Below, one piece after another: positions 35,501-46,179 of a stretch of 64,000 nucleotides of DNA (positions are counted from its first letter, which is position 1; each line of letters begins with the position of its first letter). Source of the stretch: Brachypodius melanocephalos. Its lineage: Eukaryota; Chordata; Aves; Passeriformes; Pycnonotidae. The translations under genes and the position numbers were made by a program. Location: the NCBI GenBank assembly GCA_013398615.1, contig VZSR01003806.1, positions 14,478,452 through 14,542,451 on the forward strand. Reading direction: 5' to 3'. The notes under the pieces were generated by a model. That model worked only from the letters and a program-made list of their open reading frames with translations. It searched no databases and was not told where the DNA came from.

Positions 35501-35854
35501 CCTTTCCTGACAATTTATCTTTTTGTGACCTTTTGTTGTCTTTGTTGATCTTTTTATACTTTACAGTGTTTGCCAGCCTGCTTTTTAATGAATAGGGCAA
35601 ATTCTACACACTCTAGCTAGATCAAAGTAGCTTGAACAGAATTAAATAATTACATTCGTAATCCTGCACACAACTCTGAAATTAATACATGTTAGAATGA
35701 TGTTATGTTTCTTGTAAGATCGTACCTTTAACCCATTTACAGTTTATAGGTAACTCCCATTTTTTATATTTCTTTCCTTTCGTTTTCTATTTTTTAGAGC
35801 CCCTTTTGTTTTTCCTTCCTGAGTACACTTCGTAGTTGCCTTTCAGAAATGTCT
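32567..35854. other. Unique DNA, nothing recognised
   Basis: Mixed composition with modestly GC-richer patches near 34290-34470 and 35110-35280. Short frames on both strands lack domain or splice support. An A16-type run lies at about 35356-35371. Confidence 0.45.
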
Positions 35855-36350
35855 TCTTATTGATTTCAGCCTAATTCTCTAATATACAATAATGTCTCTG
35901 AGTTACTCTTCTGTCCTCTAAATTGATATAACCACTCCCAGCCTGAAGTCCTTCCACTTCTCGTAAGTATATTTGCTATTCTGTCATCCATGTCTTTAAT
36001 GAAAATATTAAATAATACACATCCCAGAACTGCTGTATGTGGGGCCAATTTGAAAGAGTCTTGTAGTCTGGCAGAAAAATACTGAGAATTCCTCTCTGAG
36101 TATGAAGGGTTTGTTTGTTTTTTTTTTCCCCAACCAGTTCTTCATCTGCATCAGCTGCATTTCATCAAGACTGCATTTCCTAAATTCATTTGTAAAAATG
36201 CCATCCACATCAAAAGAATTACGTAAGTCAGGCTATCAAATATATCTAAGGCTTCCTGCATATCCTCTTGGCCAGTTAACATGTCAAGAAGAAAATTCAG
36301 ATGGCTTGGCATATTTTGTCAAATCCTGACAAATCCATATTGCCCTTTCC
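35855..36350 (-). mobile_element. Old CR1 fragment covering the reverse transcriptase region (antisense)
   Basis: Minus frame 35866-36048 reads AVLGCVLFNIFIKDMDDRI, a clear match to the CR1 RT block 'GSVLGPVLFNIFINDLDDGI'. Upstream on minus, LMQMKNWLG near 36110-36140 fits the 'RWIKNWLDGR' position. Near 36290-36345 the plus strand has 'cagatggcttggcatattttgtcaaatcctgacaaatccatattgcc', resembling the usual antisense 'tcaggttggtcaagcatga.t..cc.ttg.gaatccatgctg'. Frame changes and stops show decay, and the YLDFSKAFD box is not readable. Boundaries are approximate, and some similarity may continue to about 36480. Confidence 0.7.
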
Positions 36351-36839
36351 TTAGCACCTTTTTATCTACCAACTGCACAAAACCAGATTAATGATTTTTT
36401 TCTGTGTCTTTTGGGGTATCAAAATGTAGTCAAACACTTTTAATGTCCTTGGGATCTCCTTTCTGCCATTCTAAATATCAGTATTTTGTCACTGGTGTTT
36501 CTTTTGTCCTCTGAATCATCTCTTCTTCATACCTTTCTGGAAATAATGTTTTTGTGCCTTGGCTAATATTTTGAGCTACTTGAGGATGTTTTCAGCTACA
36601 GAAAGACAATACATCCAATTAACTCTGATCTCTTCTTTCCTTACTTTAACCTTTTTTCTTATTTTGTTGTCAGCTTGATCACATAAATTTGTTTTCATAA
36701 CAAGCTTATTTGAAAGAAAGGTCTTTTAAATTTGATCTTTTCTATTATCATGCACCACTAAGTACTTTCTGCACATTTTTTTCCCTGACAAAATTTAAGG
36801 ATTTATGGAAAACATAACTGTACACAGATAATAAATAAG
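36351..36839. other. T-rich DNA, uncertain CR1 continuation
   Basis: It could be the further, unrecognisable part of the antisense CR1 at 35855-36350, because no clear edge is visible, but no block matches well enough to annotate. Confidence 0.3.
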
Positions 36840-37125
36840 CTGATGAACTGGAGCTAGAACCAGCACTGGGATTCAGTCATCTCTGCTGGAATTGTTATAA
36901 TGCCCATGCTTCTGGCCACAGCCACCCAGCCAGAAAATTCCTGGATGTAGTTCAAGTGTTAGTACAGGTTGGGGACCATTCCCAAATGGCAGCACAGATC
37001 TGACCATGTTGTGCTGGAAGCTAAGAGAGTTTAAGAGTGTGGATGTGACAGACTGTGCCAGTTGGCCTCAGTGTCAGAGGGTGATCCCTGGCACTGTTTG
37101 GTTTATTAGTACAGACCCAGCATTT
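36840..37125. other. GC-richer patch with a minus-strand AATAAA, unclassified
   Basis: About 285 bp of clearly GC-richer, non-CR1 sequence. On minus there is CTGTACTAATAAACC near 37105, a poly-A-signal-like hexamer at one end of the patch. A decayed solo LTR is possible, but no TG...CA ends or target-site duplication could be fixed by eye. Confidence 0.2.
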
Positions 37126-39639
37126 ATCTCCTGATATTTTCTTTATCCATCAGATGTTAAGTAAGTTCAAATCCCTCTGTCCCACCACTCTTTACGTTTA
37201 TATGTCACCATTATGTGCTTAATAATTCCTCATCAACAGGTTCTCTGGACTTGGCAATCTATAGGAGTCACATATGCCTTTTATCTCAATCCAAGGATAT
37301 TTGATAAGTCCATATTTTACTTTCTTCTGTGTTCATATTTGATATTTTTTTCCCTAAATACAAGGCAATAATACCTTCTACATTTTTCTTTCATTCCAGG
37401 GCAAGCAGTTCTTTTCTCAATCTTTCTACATTTTAAATAAAGTCAGAAAATAAAAATTCCAGTAGTCTGGATGATGAGCTGGAGACACAAGATTCAGTAA
37501 AAGATTTAATATAAATTTTATTTTGTTTTATTTCAAATAGCAATAAAAATGGGTTTCTGAGAAAATGACTCACTTCTTGGATTTGATATTTGACTCTTTT
37601 TCCTGCAAAATGACAGAAAATTGAGATCAGCATTTTTACACTTTTGGTAAATATATTTCACTGATTACTAGAATTTTATACAATATTTAACTCTGCATAT
37701 TTTTTCAGATGCCTTATATCAGTCATTCCAGGTGCACACAGGAACAGCCTGTTCAATCACAACGTATTGAAAGATGGAGACTTTGTACAAACAACCATTT
37801 CATCAGGTGTAACAATAAACAACGTTTTTAAAATGCATGTTCTGGACCCCCTAATTAGCAAAACATTATAGTGCAATCAAAGTAGTATAGAGAGGGAAAA
37901 AGTCACATAAAACTTACAAAAAGAACCTGAAAGTTTATTTTTTTCCACATCCATACACACATGAGAATATATGCTGCAAGGAGAGGAAAAAACCCCAGGC
38001 CCTCAGTAACTGCTGAGCCATTGAAACAGTTTTCACAACATCATAGATAATTACAATTATCCTTCTCTTAGGGACATTGGAGCTGCCAATTTTCTGCAAT
38101 CAAAAATAAATAAATAATTCAGAACAGATGTTGACTACTCATCCCGGTTTAGTAGACAGCTTTAGGCAGGCATGTCAGCACTGAGTTTGAAAACAGTGAT
38201 AGACCTTAAAAATAGCTCTTCTCTTTTATTTCCTTCTTCTATTTTTTCCTTTTTTTTTTTTGTTTAGTTATTTTGTTTTGTCTCGTTTTCCTTTTTTCTG
38301 TTTATCTTTTAATAGTTGGACAAAGTTTCTAGTTTGTCAAAGAATGGTTTAGTCCAGTGGAAGAAAAACCACAACAGTTTAACAACTCTATTTTGATTAG
38401 AAGTTCAAAGTGGGAACTTGTTTAGTAACCAGGAGAAAACTCAAGTGCCTGTGGGTGGCACTGTAGGTATTTGATCATTAATTACTGACAGAACCAGGCA
38501 GTGACTGTTGTGGTCCTCACACAACTGCCAGGTGAAAGTTCTTCAGCACATCTGTAAGATTCACTAGAAATGAGATTCACATGAACAAAAAGCCTTTGTT
38601 TAGTTCTTTTGGCTAACAAAAGTTATCAGTGCCTCGAGTTGACTATTTCATGTGATATTATCTGCTGCATTTTGCCTCTGTGGTGATGATTGTTTTGTTT
38701 AGGTCTGGATAAACTCTTCAGTCACTGCTGAAGTGTTCTGAACTCCATGAACATTGACATTGTGATATCTCTTATCTTTGCCTGATGTTTAGTTTTGCAT
38801 TTTTTTTTTTCCTTTTGCGCCTTATTTTTCATTGTTGTAACATGCAGACACGTTCTCTTCCAAATATGTGAATTTTCAGGTAGTAATATCATCTATCTGC
38901 TCATTGTTCCAATAAAAGAAAGAAGAAAAACCCACCCTGCTCAGACTGCTGCTTGCAGCCATACACATATTGTTCAGTTTTGGTGGGGTTTTTGTGTCAT
39001 CTTGGTTGACCAGTCAGTTGGTTGGAGTTTTTGGGTTATTTTTGTGTTTATTGTTGTATTGGCATATTTTTAGGAGACATTTGCACAGGTATAATAAAAA
39101 AAGTTACTTTCCCTTTGGCCAAATTTTAAATCTTTCCATTCTAGTGGATACTACAGTTAGGAACTTTGCTATGTTATTACTCTTTTGGAAATAAAGTAGG
39201 ATCCCCTCAACTGCTGGTAAATCCTGACTGCTGCTTCTATGTCAAGGCAGCCAGTACTAAAAATACAAGGCATTAGGTCTGTGACCCAGTAGTTCCTTAG
39301 CTCAGCTGATCATCCTACTGCTGGATGACTGGGGATATACTCTGGATTTACAAACATCTCAGTTCTTTCCATTAAGATGCAACACGAATTAAATTGTGAC
39401 ATTTTGCTATGTGCACTTTGGAACTATGCCTATACCATCAAATTAACACCCAGTGCATTTTTGGACTTTCCAATACAAGCATCTGTATTATCAATACCTC
39501 CCACTGTTAAATACTTAGTACAGTGTCTGACTCGCTTTGGGTTTGCCCCAGTTTGAAATTTCCTAAAGAGCCCTTAAGAGCAGTAGATTTTTGAACACCA
39601 TTTCCAACAGGCAATTGGGTTGCCACTCTGTTTCCAGAG
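37126..39639. other. Unique AT-rich DNA, nothing recognised
   Basis: T-runs near 38251-38262 and 38799-38810. No transposon family and no plausible exon seen. The plus frame 38795-39073 is Phe/Val-rich from T-rich sequence. Confidence 0.5.
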
Positions 39640-39760
39640 TCTGAGGTAGCAGTTAGCTCCTCCCTGACAGCTGGCCAGGAATATTCCCAAGGACATTTTA
39701 ATTTATTAGTGCAGAGATAGCCATAGGGAATCCATCCTCAGAAATGTGTCTGAGATATTT
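39640..39760 (+). mobile_element. Short CR1 reverse transcriptase fragment (sense)
   Basis: The plus strand at about 39692-39755 reads 'aaggacattttaatttattagtgcagagatagccatagg', then 'gaatccatcctcagaaatgtg', matching the nucleotide pattern of the CR1 'LFNIFINDLDDGIESILSKFADDT' block. It shares an exact 19-mer, GGAATCCATCCTCAGAAAT, with the CR1 copy at 9672-9690 in the same phase of the motif. Only the RT core is recognisable, and the edges are uncertain. Confidence 0.55.
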
Positions 39761-41717
39761 CTTCAGGTGAGATTAAATTTAAAAAAATGCCTTCTTCTAC
39801 TTCTTCCTCTTGCTACCCTCCTTACAGCTCCTTCAGTTGGAGATGTGTACATAGCAGAATGCCTTTAAAGGATACACTGAAGGTATTAAATCATTGCGAG
39901 TTTTGCTAGCTGTATATCTGGCTTTAGATTAAATTAAACATCATAGTTCTGACAGACAAAATATGAAGACTTCCTATGAATTTCCCATGAGGGGAAAAAA
40001 ACCCCAAAGTCTCCACTGTACAGTGGCAAATATTATTGGCAAATGCTATTGCAATGCTTTACCAGAGTAGGTCAGAATGAGTCACCTTTTGCCATCTTTA
40101 GAGTCTGTGTCTCCTTTCTACCTGCTTTTTGACAAGGGTTTCAATTTCCAATGGGTTAGTGGGTTTGGGGATGCAGTAATGGAAAAAGTGAAAGGAAAGG
40201 GTGCACTTGCTATCCTGTGTAATTCAGGCATCATGATTGAATGAAAAGTGCTGTCCTAAAATATTGCTATATAAGGTAAAACACCCTTTCTGCTTGTAAC
40301 TATGTTTATTATCAATTGCAAACTGCTCGAAACCGGAATTGTATTTAACGTCACACTAAATACAAGAAGAAATTAAAACCTGGTTTTCAATATTTTGTTT
40401 TACACCCTAAGTAAAGCTGGAAACATGTAGAGTGGGCCAAGAGATTGAACCACAGACTTCACCTGTGTTTGAGCAGTAAAGCCTGCTGACAGTGTGTGCT
40501 GCAGAAGTGCTGCTGGTACAGTGTTTCCTGTCAGTGATGAACAACAAACACTGCATGTCACTTCATCCTTGTCTTCCATCTCTCATTTGCAGGTATGTCT
40601 ACTGTACCTGTTTTTCCCATCCAAAATTATTGTAACCACGATTCCCAGTCTTACCCTCAATCTGACTCACCAGGCCTACATCATAAAGAACATTTATATT
40701 TTTAAAATTTGATACTTCAGGAAAGTAGGTAGTAAAATACTTTTCTTTTTCCAAAATTAGCACATAATTTTGCATATATATTGAAGACAAGTCATTTCTA
40801 TGGGGAGAAATTATTTGCAGACTTGTGGTAAACAAAATTCACCACCATGCAGAACACTGTAATGGTGAAATGTACCTGCTGGTATTCAGCAAAACACCCT
40901 CCAGTGTGTTGACTTACATTATTTTGGATACACACTGGAATGATTTTACTCCTAATGCTACTTAAAAGGTCAATATTTATCACACTGTGCAATTTTCCCG
41001 ATGTCTTAACTGCTTGTGCAGCCCATACTGTGACAGGATATGAGCCTTTTCAAGCTTCACTGCAATTACCCTCAGAACACCCATTGGGATAAGAAAGTTT
41101 TTATGCCATTTCCACGTAAAAGGATTGAAGACACAGGCACCACCACAGGCTGTTAAGGCCAGATCTGCAGCAAGGTGTGTTTCTATGGAGGTTGCTCCTC
41201 CCACTGCATCCCTGCCTGCTCTGGTGTTATCCTCTTACCTCCCTGCCCCTAAATCATCCTGACACCAAATGAATGTGAATCAACTCTCCTAGTAGGCCTG
41301 GAGTAGTTGACAGGAATATTTAGGACATGTTTTCCTCCCTTTTCCTCCTCACTGACACATAAAATGCCATTTATGCATGGTGGTTCTATAAATATCTTTT
41401 CTGACCAATGCATTTGTGTTTTCTTTTTGCAACAGCAAGAGTATGAGGGAGAAAGAGGAAGAATTTACACTTAGGCTTTGTCTGGACACACGGATGGGAT
41501 GCAGGCAAAGCTTAATGCCATAGAACACCCCTCACATCATGTTGGTCCCCCACTCATTCTAACATTATAATCAGTGTACAAAAGGACCTGTGAGTATTTA
41601 CCAATTTAATGAGAAAGATGAAAGTTTACTAGACAGAGAATTGCACTCTAACTCCAAGGGCTAGAGCAGGCTGATAAAATGACGATGTGTAATGAAATAA
41701 GTATTCCTTGAAAATAA
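39761..41717. other. Unique DNA, nothing recognised
   Basis: No repeat family identified until the CR1 cluster starts at about 41718. Frames reach 64-78 codons without support. Confidence 0.5.
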
Positions 41718-42163
41718 TAGAGTCCAAAGTAGGGTCGCCAAGATTATTTAAGGGATGGAGCAACTTTGCTGTGAGGAAAGGCTGGGAGAATTGGAATTGT
41801 TCAGCCTGGAGTAGAGAAGGCTTCAGAGTGACCTAAAAGCAGCATCCCAGTACCTGAAAAGATCCTACAAGGGAGATGGAGAGAGACTATTTACATAGGC
41901 ATGGAGTGACAGGATGAGGGGGAATGGCTTCAAGCTGACAGAAGGTAGGTTTAGATTAGATACTAGGAAAAAAATTCTTTAGTGTGGAGGTGGTGAGGCA
42001 CTAGAAGAGGTTGTCCAAAGAAGTTGTAGATGTCCTGTTCCTGGAAGTGTTCAAGGGCAGGCTGGATGAGGTCTAGTGGAAGGTGTCCCTGCCCATGGCA
42101 GGAGGGTTGGATCTAGATGGTCTTGAAGGTCTCATCAAGCCCAAACCATTCCAAGATTCCACA
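41718..42163 (+). mobile_element. CR1 LINE 3' part (sense)
   Basis: Colinear with CR1 from the 'gagtcca.ag.agggc.ccaagat.att.aggg' block at 41720 through 'gaaaggctgggagaattgg', 'ttgttcagcctggag..gagaaggct', 'cagtacctgaaaagatcctacaa', 'gacaggatgagggggaatggcttcaa', 'ggtttagattagatactagg', 'ggtggtgaggcactagaa' and 'ggtgtccctgcccatggcaggagggttgg', ending 'cccaaaccattccaagattcca'. The terminal octamer repeat is missing: the copy stops at its first unit and passes straight into another CR1 end. Confidence 0.93.
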
Positions 42164-42300
42164 TAAGGGCTCCCCAAGGAAGTGGTCATGGCAGCAAACC
42201 TGTCAGAACTCAAAGAGGCACTGGACAGTGCTTTTAGTCATGTGATGTACTTTTGATAGGTTATAGATCCCTTGAAACTTGAGCTATTCTATGATTCTAT
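42164..42300 (+). mobile_element. Second CR1 3' end of a different subfamily (sense)
   Basis: It begins at 'ggctccccaaggaagtggtcatggcagcaaacctgtcagaa' and continues 'ctcaaagaggcactggacagtgcttttagtcatgtgatgta', then ends GAGCTATTCTATGATTCTAT at 42281-42300. The 'agtggtcatggca.caa.cctg.cagag' and 'tgga.a.tgct.t.ag.ca..tg' signature differs from the preceding copy, so this is another CR1 subfamily. Its 5' part is missing at the junction with the upstream copy. Confidence 0.88.
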
Positions 42301-42477
42301 GCTTTTTCTTAATCAGCAAACATCCCAGGAAACCACCAGTAAGGATTTTATTATATCTGCTTTTCTCTAAATATTACAGTAATTATTAAGTAAAAATGAT
42401 GTTTTGAAGTACTATTACTAGTAGTCAAATTACTGCTATTTCTACTACTATTAGAATTAAGAATAGAAAAGAAAGTA
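42301..42477. other. Spacer between CR1 copies
   Basis: AT-rich with TACTA/TAGTA words near 42410-42455. Not assigned to any repeat. Confidence 0.4.
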
Positions 42478-43450
42478 ATCTGGACAGCTTTATACCCATT
42501 AATTTGACTATCACATTATCCAGAAGTAAGAAGATATTTTAAGAGGAAGAATAATTAAATATATAGAAGTAAATGGAAAGTAGGGTAAAATGTCACATGG
42601 ATTCACCAAATATAGATCACAATAGCCTCAGCAGATATTTCTTTTTGATGAGTTAATTGATTTTCTAGATAAAGGAAAGGCAATAGGTTTAATCTAACTG
42701 GACTTCAGTAAATCATTTGACATGTTGCCATATGGGAAATCATTGGTTAAAATGCAGAAGACACAGATTAGTATAAGAATTAGATGCAAACAAATGGAAC
42801 AACATAAGAGGATAGTGAAAAGTATTATTGACTTTTACAGGTTAGGAATAACTTAAAAGTTGAGTCAAGTATTGTTCTTGAGGTTTTCCCAGAACTAATG
42901 CTTAAGAAATTGATCATAATATCTTTATTACTGATCTTGGCACTAGTCTGCTGCTAATGCACAATGTCAGGAGTGATTGTTGGCAAAAGGAGCTTGAAGA
43001 CTGTACAGAAAGATATGAGAAATATTTATTGTAAATTTGGACAAAATGCCAGAGAGTCCACTTAGTTTAACAGGAAGAATTTCTTCTGTAAGGCAGGGAA
43101 CCATCCACTAGAAAATACAGAGGAAGTAAAACACCTTGGAATTCTGATCAGTCACAGGAAAATTATGTGAAAATGAAATAATGCCATATAACATAACAGG
43201 ACGGGTTTATCTAGGAAAGAAAAGAAAAAAAATTGCATCACTGCTTGAGTCTCTAGTGAGTGGTCATCTAGAATCTGAATATTGTTCAGATTCTTAAGCA
43301 CTTGCCTTTAAGAGAGGGACAGGGACAGTGGAACAGAAGAAGAGTTACTGACTAAACTGAAGATACTCATACTGCAGGTGATAGAACAGTCTTTACACAC
43401 AAGGAAGGTTGTGAAAATAAAGGAAAATAAATTACATCCACTGGATATGT
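42478..43450 (+). mobile_element. Ancient CR1 copy with readable reverse transcriptase traces (sense)
   Basis: The plus strand at about 42500-42720 follows the CR1 RT order: a 'tatacccattaatttgactatca' block (the YRPVSLTS position), 'aagtaaatggaaagtagggtaaaatg..catggattcaccaaatatagatcac' (HGFTKGRSC-like), then a frame reading FDELIDFLDKGKAI, a stop, LDFSKSFDMLP, which is the YLDFSKAFDTVP catalytic box. At about 42865-42950 'ttcttgaggttttcccagaac' and 'cataatatctttattactgatcttggc' correspond to 'VLGP-LFNIFITDLG'. The remainder to about 43450 is only loosely alignable. The wording resembles turtle/crocodilian-type CR1 more than young bird CR1, so it is probably old. Many stops and indels. Confidence 0.7.
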
Positions 43451-43897
43451 ATAAAACAAGTTAAGAGTTTGAATGAAATATGAAATTGATGATATGATGC
43501 TATGCCTGTGACACCAAAGGACCCCTTGAGCCAAAAACCTCCTTCATTCCAATGGTCTTAGGTCTAAAATCAGAATAAATGGCTTCTCTTCCTACTAGTG
43601 TAACAAGGTCTTTACATGACAGAAATCAAAATATTTCAAGCATCCACGCGTATACACAAACAGATTCTCTGGTGCACAAACATAAATTTACTTCCAATTT
43701 GCAAAGATATTTTGGGTCTAGGAACATGAATCTCATTGCTATCAGTAATACTCTCTCAGTGCTTGTAATATATATCCGAGGGCTCCCATCCACATATCGT
43801 GGTCTTATTCTTCTCTGTACAATAGAGCAGATCACTTACATAAAAATAAATATATATTCCATTTCAAATTATATAAGTCCTTGTCCAAATTACTTAA
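43451..43897. other. Unique DNA, nothing recognised
   Basis: Includes most of a 116-codon plus frame (43579-43929) with no domain and no splice support, which I treat as chance. Confidence 0.45.
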
Positions 43898-43944
43898 GAC
43901 CTCTGGTCCTCAGACTGTTGATTAGTTAAAAGGACTCTTTTTTA
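43898..43944 (+). repeat. 47-bp direct repeat, copy 1 (within MIR-like sequence)
   Basis: This segment starts GACCTCTGGTCCTCAGACT, then a variable base, TTGATTAGTT, a second variable base, and AAAGGACTCTTTTTTA. It matches 46133-46179 at 45 of 47 positions. With its left flank it reads 'ttgtccaaattacttaagacctctggtcctcag', which resembles the MIR SINE core 'ttgggcaagtcacttaacctctctg.gcctcag', so copy 1 may sit in an old MIR fragment (about 43880-43945). Confidence 0.9.
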
Positions 43945-44769
43945 GTAAAACATCTTTAGTTGTTATGTAGTCATTTTTATAAATAGGAAAAGTTGTATAT
44001 TACCATCTTTACGAAATCTCAAAGGGACAATTGGGAGCAATCAGTCAACATCACTTTTTTTTTTTTACCACATTTCTGGGCAGATGAAGGAGAAAAAGTT
44101 TACTGGGAACAGTCAGAAGTGATTTCTCAAGAGTTAAAAAAGTTTGAACAATCTGAGTGCCTTCTATGATAAAAGAAATTACTGGACTAGTGCATAAAAT
44201 AAGAAAAGTATTATTTGGTTCAAGTTTAGTAAGTTTTTATCTATTACCTGGTGTTACAACTTGCCCCAAAGGTGGGTGTCACTCAGATTCTTATCAATAG
44301 ATCCCTTGGGGCAGATTAGACTAAAACAACACAAGAGTATAATTTTCATAAATATATATATGTATGTATGTATATATATGTAATTGTGTGTACGGTTTAT
44401 TTCAGAAAAAAATTTGGTTGCAATGAAAAGGAGGTATGTAGTAATTTTCATTATTTTCCATAGAAATATAACATAAATGCATAAAACAATTTCAATCTTG
44501 CCTGATTTATGGCTAGACATTGAAACCTTTGTAGTTGTAACCCCTTACTGGGTTTAGGGGGAGATTGGTTGACTCTGGGCAGTGAGTGGGAGAAACAACA
44601 AAAAATTCTCAAAATCTTCAATAACAAACCAGTCATTAACCCACAGAAGGCAAATGTCTTTCTCCCCAGTGCCTGGAGAAGAATAGATCCTTGCAGTCAC
44701 AGAACCTGGGGACCTGTTGCACAGAAAAGACCCCGTGAGACAGATGTCAAGGGAGGTGCACAAGCCAGC
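43945..44769. other. Unique DNA with short T- and TATG-rich tracts
   Basis: T-run near 44055-44066 and an (AT)n/(GTAT)n mixture at about 44345-44382. The part from about 44640 is GC-richer and may be an unrecognisable 5' portion of the CR1 that follows. Confidence 0.45.
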
Positions 44770-45232
44770 AGGGCACCACAGCAGCAACAGAGCCCAGCAG
44801 CACTCTGGGCTGCACCAGCGTGGAGATGAGGGGAGGGATTGCCCTCTCTTCATCTCTCAGACTGGGTCTGCATCCACTTTGGGGCATTATAATTAAAAAA
44901 AAAAAAAAAGATATTGATAAATTACAATTAGTCCATTGCAGGCCCACCAAGATGGTCAAGGGCTGGAGCATGTGCTGTAGTACTGAGGCTGAGGGAGCTG
45001 GGCTTGTTCATCCTAAAAATAAGTTTTCGAGTGGGGGAGGTGGGGGGTGTCAACACTGGAACAGGCTGCCTATGGAGGCTCTGCAGTCTCTGTCCTTGGA
45101 GGATTCCCAGACTGACTGGTTAAGGTTCTGAGCAACCTTTCTGAGCACCACACCTGACCCTGCTTTCAGCAAAAGGTTGGACTACAGACACTCTGAATTC
45201 CAAGGTGGATGATCCTGAGACTCTTTATAACT
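44770..45232 (+). mobile_element. CR1 LINE fragment with internal deletion and A-tract (sense)
   Basis: Blocks in CR1 order: 'agcccagcagcactctgggctgca' near 44788, 'gatgaggggagggatt' near 44825, an A15 run, 'agatattgataaattaca', 'ccaccaagatggtcaagggctggagca', 'gaggctgagggagctgggcttgttcatccta' near 44986, then after a G-rich junction 'acactggaacaggctgcctatggaggctctgcagtctctgtccttggaggattc', 'ctgaccctgctttcagcaaaaggttggacta' and a worn end near 45230. A few hundred bp of CR1 (the segment between the 'aagagaaggct' and 'actggaacaggttgcc' blocks) are missing at about 45031-45050. This is another subfamily than the 41.7-kb copy. Confidence 0.88.
44895..44909. repeat. A15 tract inside CR1
   Basis: Fifteen A directly before GATATTGATAAATTA, where related CR1 copies have a short 'aaaaaagatattga' stretch. 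It is a second case in this window of A-tract growth inside a CR1 copy. Confidence 0.85.
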
Positions 45233-46132
45233 GAAAACCGCAACAATGAAATGTTTCGTACATCCACACCAAGGCAGTCAAACACAAAGAAGAAATTCAT
45301 ATTGTTAGGAGTCAGACAAAAGATGAGGGAGAGAGTTGCAGTAAAGAATGATGAAAGAAAGAAGCTCTGTGTTTGTACAGATTGATTTGCAGCAGTGCTG
45401 GTTCTGGGATTACTGCCCTGTGTTCCAACATGTTATGACAGACAAACTTGACAAGTAGAGCTTCAGCACCATAACTCAAGAAGCCCAGTTTCTCATTGTC
45501 CTGAATGTTCAAAATCCAGATATGTAAACCTCATGTAAGATACCATAAATTTAAAACAAGTGTTTTGCACAAGTTTGAGTGGATGTAAATCACTTCCAAG
45601 TCCTCAGGCAAAAACTGAAACAGGATCAAATATTAGACTCATGGCTTTGTTTCCAAGGCAGAAGAGATATTTAAAAATAGAATTGTAATAAACGAACTTC
45701 AGGTACTACTTAAGGGAGTAGTGAGTTTTCTCAACCATTTTTCTAACCAACCAGATTAATTTCATTCCTTTTCTTTCATTAAACAGATTACTTTAGAATG
45801 TGAGTTCCTTTCCCAATTTCTAGCCTGTTGAGAATTTTAATGACTGAGTCATAAACCCCACCAAAAATGGGACATGTAATGAAAATGCAAAGGGACCCTT
45901 AACTAGAGCACGTGTTGTGTTATGCTGCAATAATAATAAACAATAATAGTAATATTAATAAAAATAATACAGTTTTATGTGTAACCATAAAACGCCATTT
46001 ATACGATCACTGTACTAATATTTAAAATTCCAAGGTACTGCATTTTTCACAATTATTATTGCTATAGGCTTTATAGAATTTTCCAAAGCCTTTGTATCTC
46101 AATGTGTTGTGGCTTAAGGATATGCACTGGGA
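45233..46132. other. Unique AT-rich DNA
   Basis: AATA-rich stretch at about 45930-45972. Nothing else recognised. Confidence 0.5.
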
Positions 46133-46179
46133 GACCTCTGGTCCTCAGACTATTGATTAGTTGAAAGGACTCTTTTTTA
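46133..46179 (+). repeat. 47-bp direct repeat, copy 2
   Basis: Nearly identical to 43898-43944 (two mismatches), same orientation, 2,235 bp apart. The flanks on both sides are not detectably similar beyond a few bases, apart from a short CTTAAG word lying 2 bp upstream of the first copy and about 20 bp upstream of this one. Confidence 0.9.

Noticed and set aside
36840..37125. Solo LTR call
   Set aside because: GC shift and an AATAAA on minus are suggestive, but no TG...CA boundaries or duplicated flanks could be found by eye. Left as unclassified.
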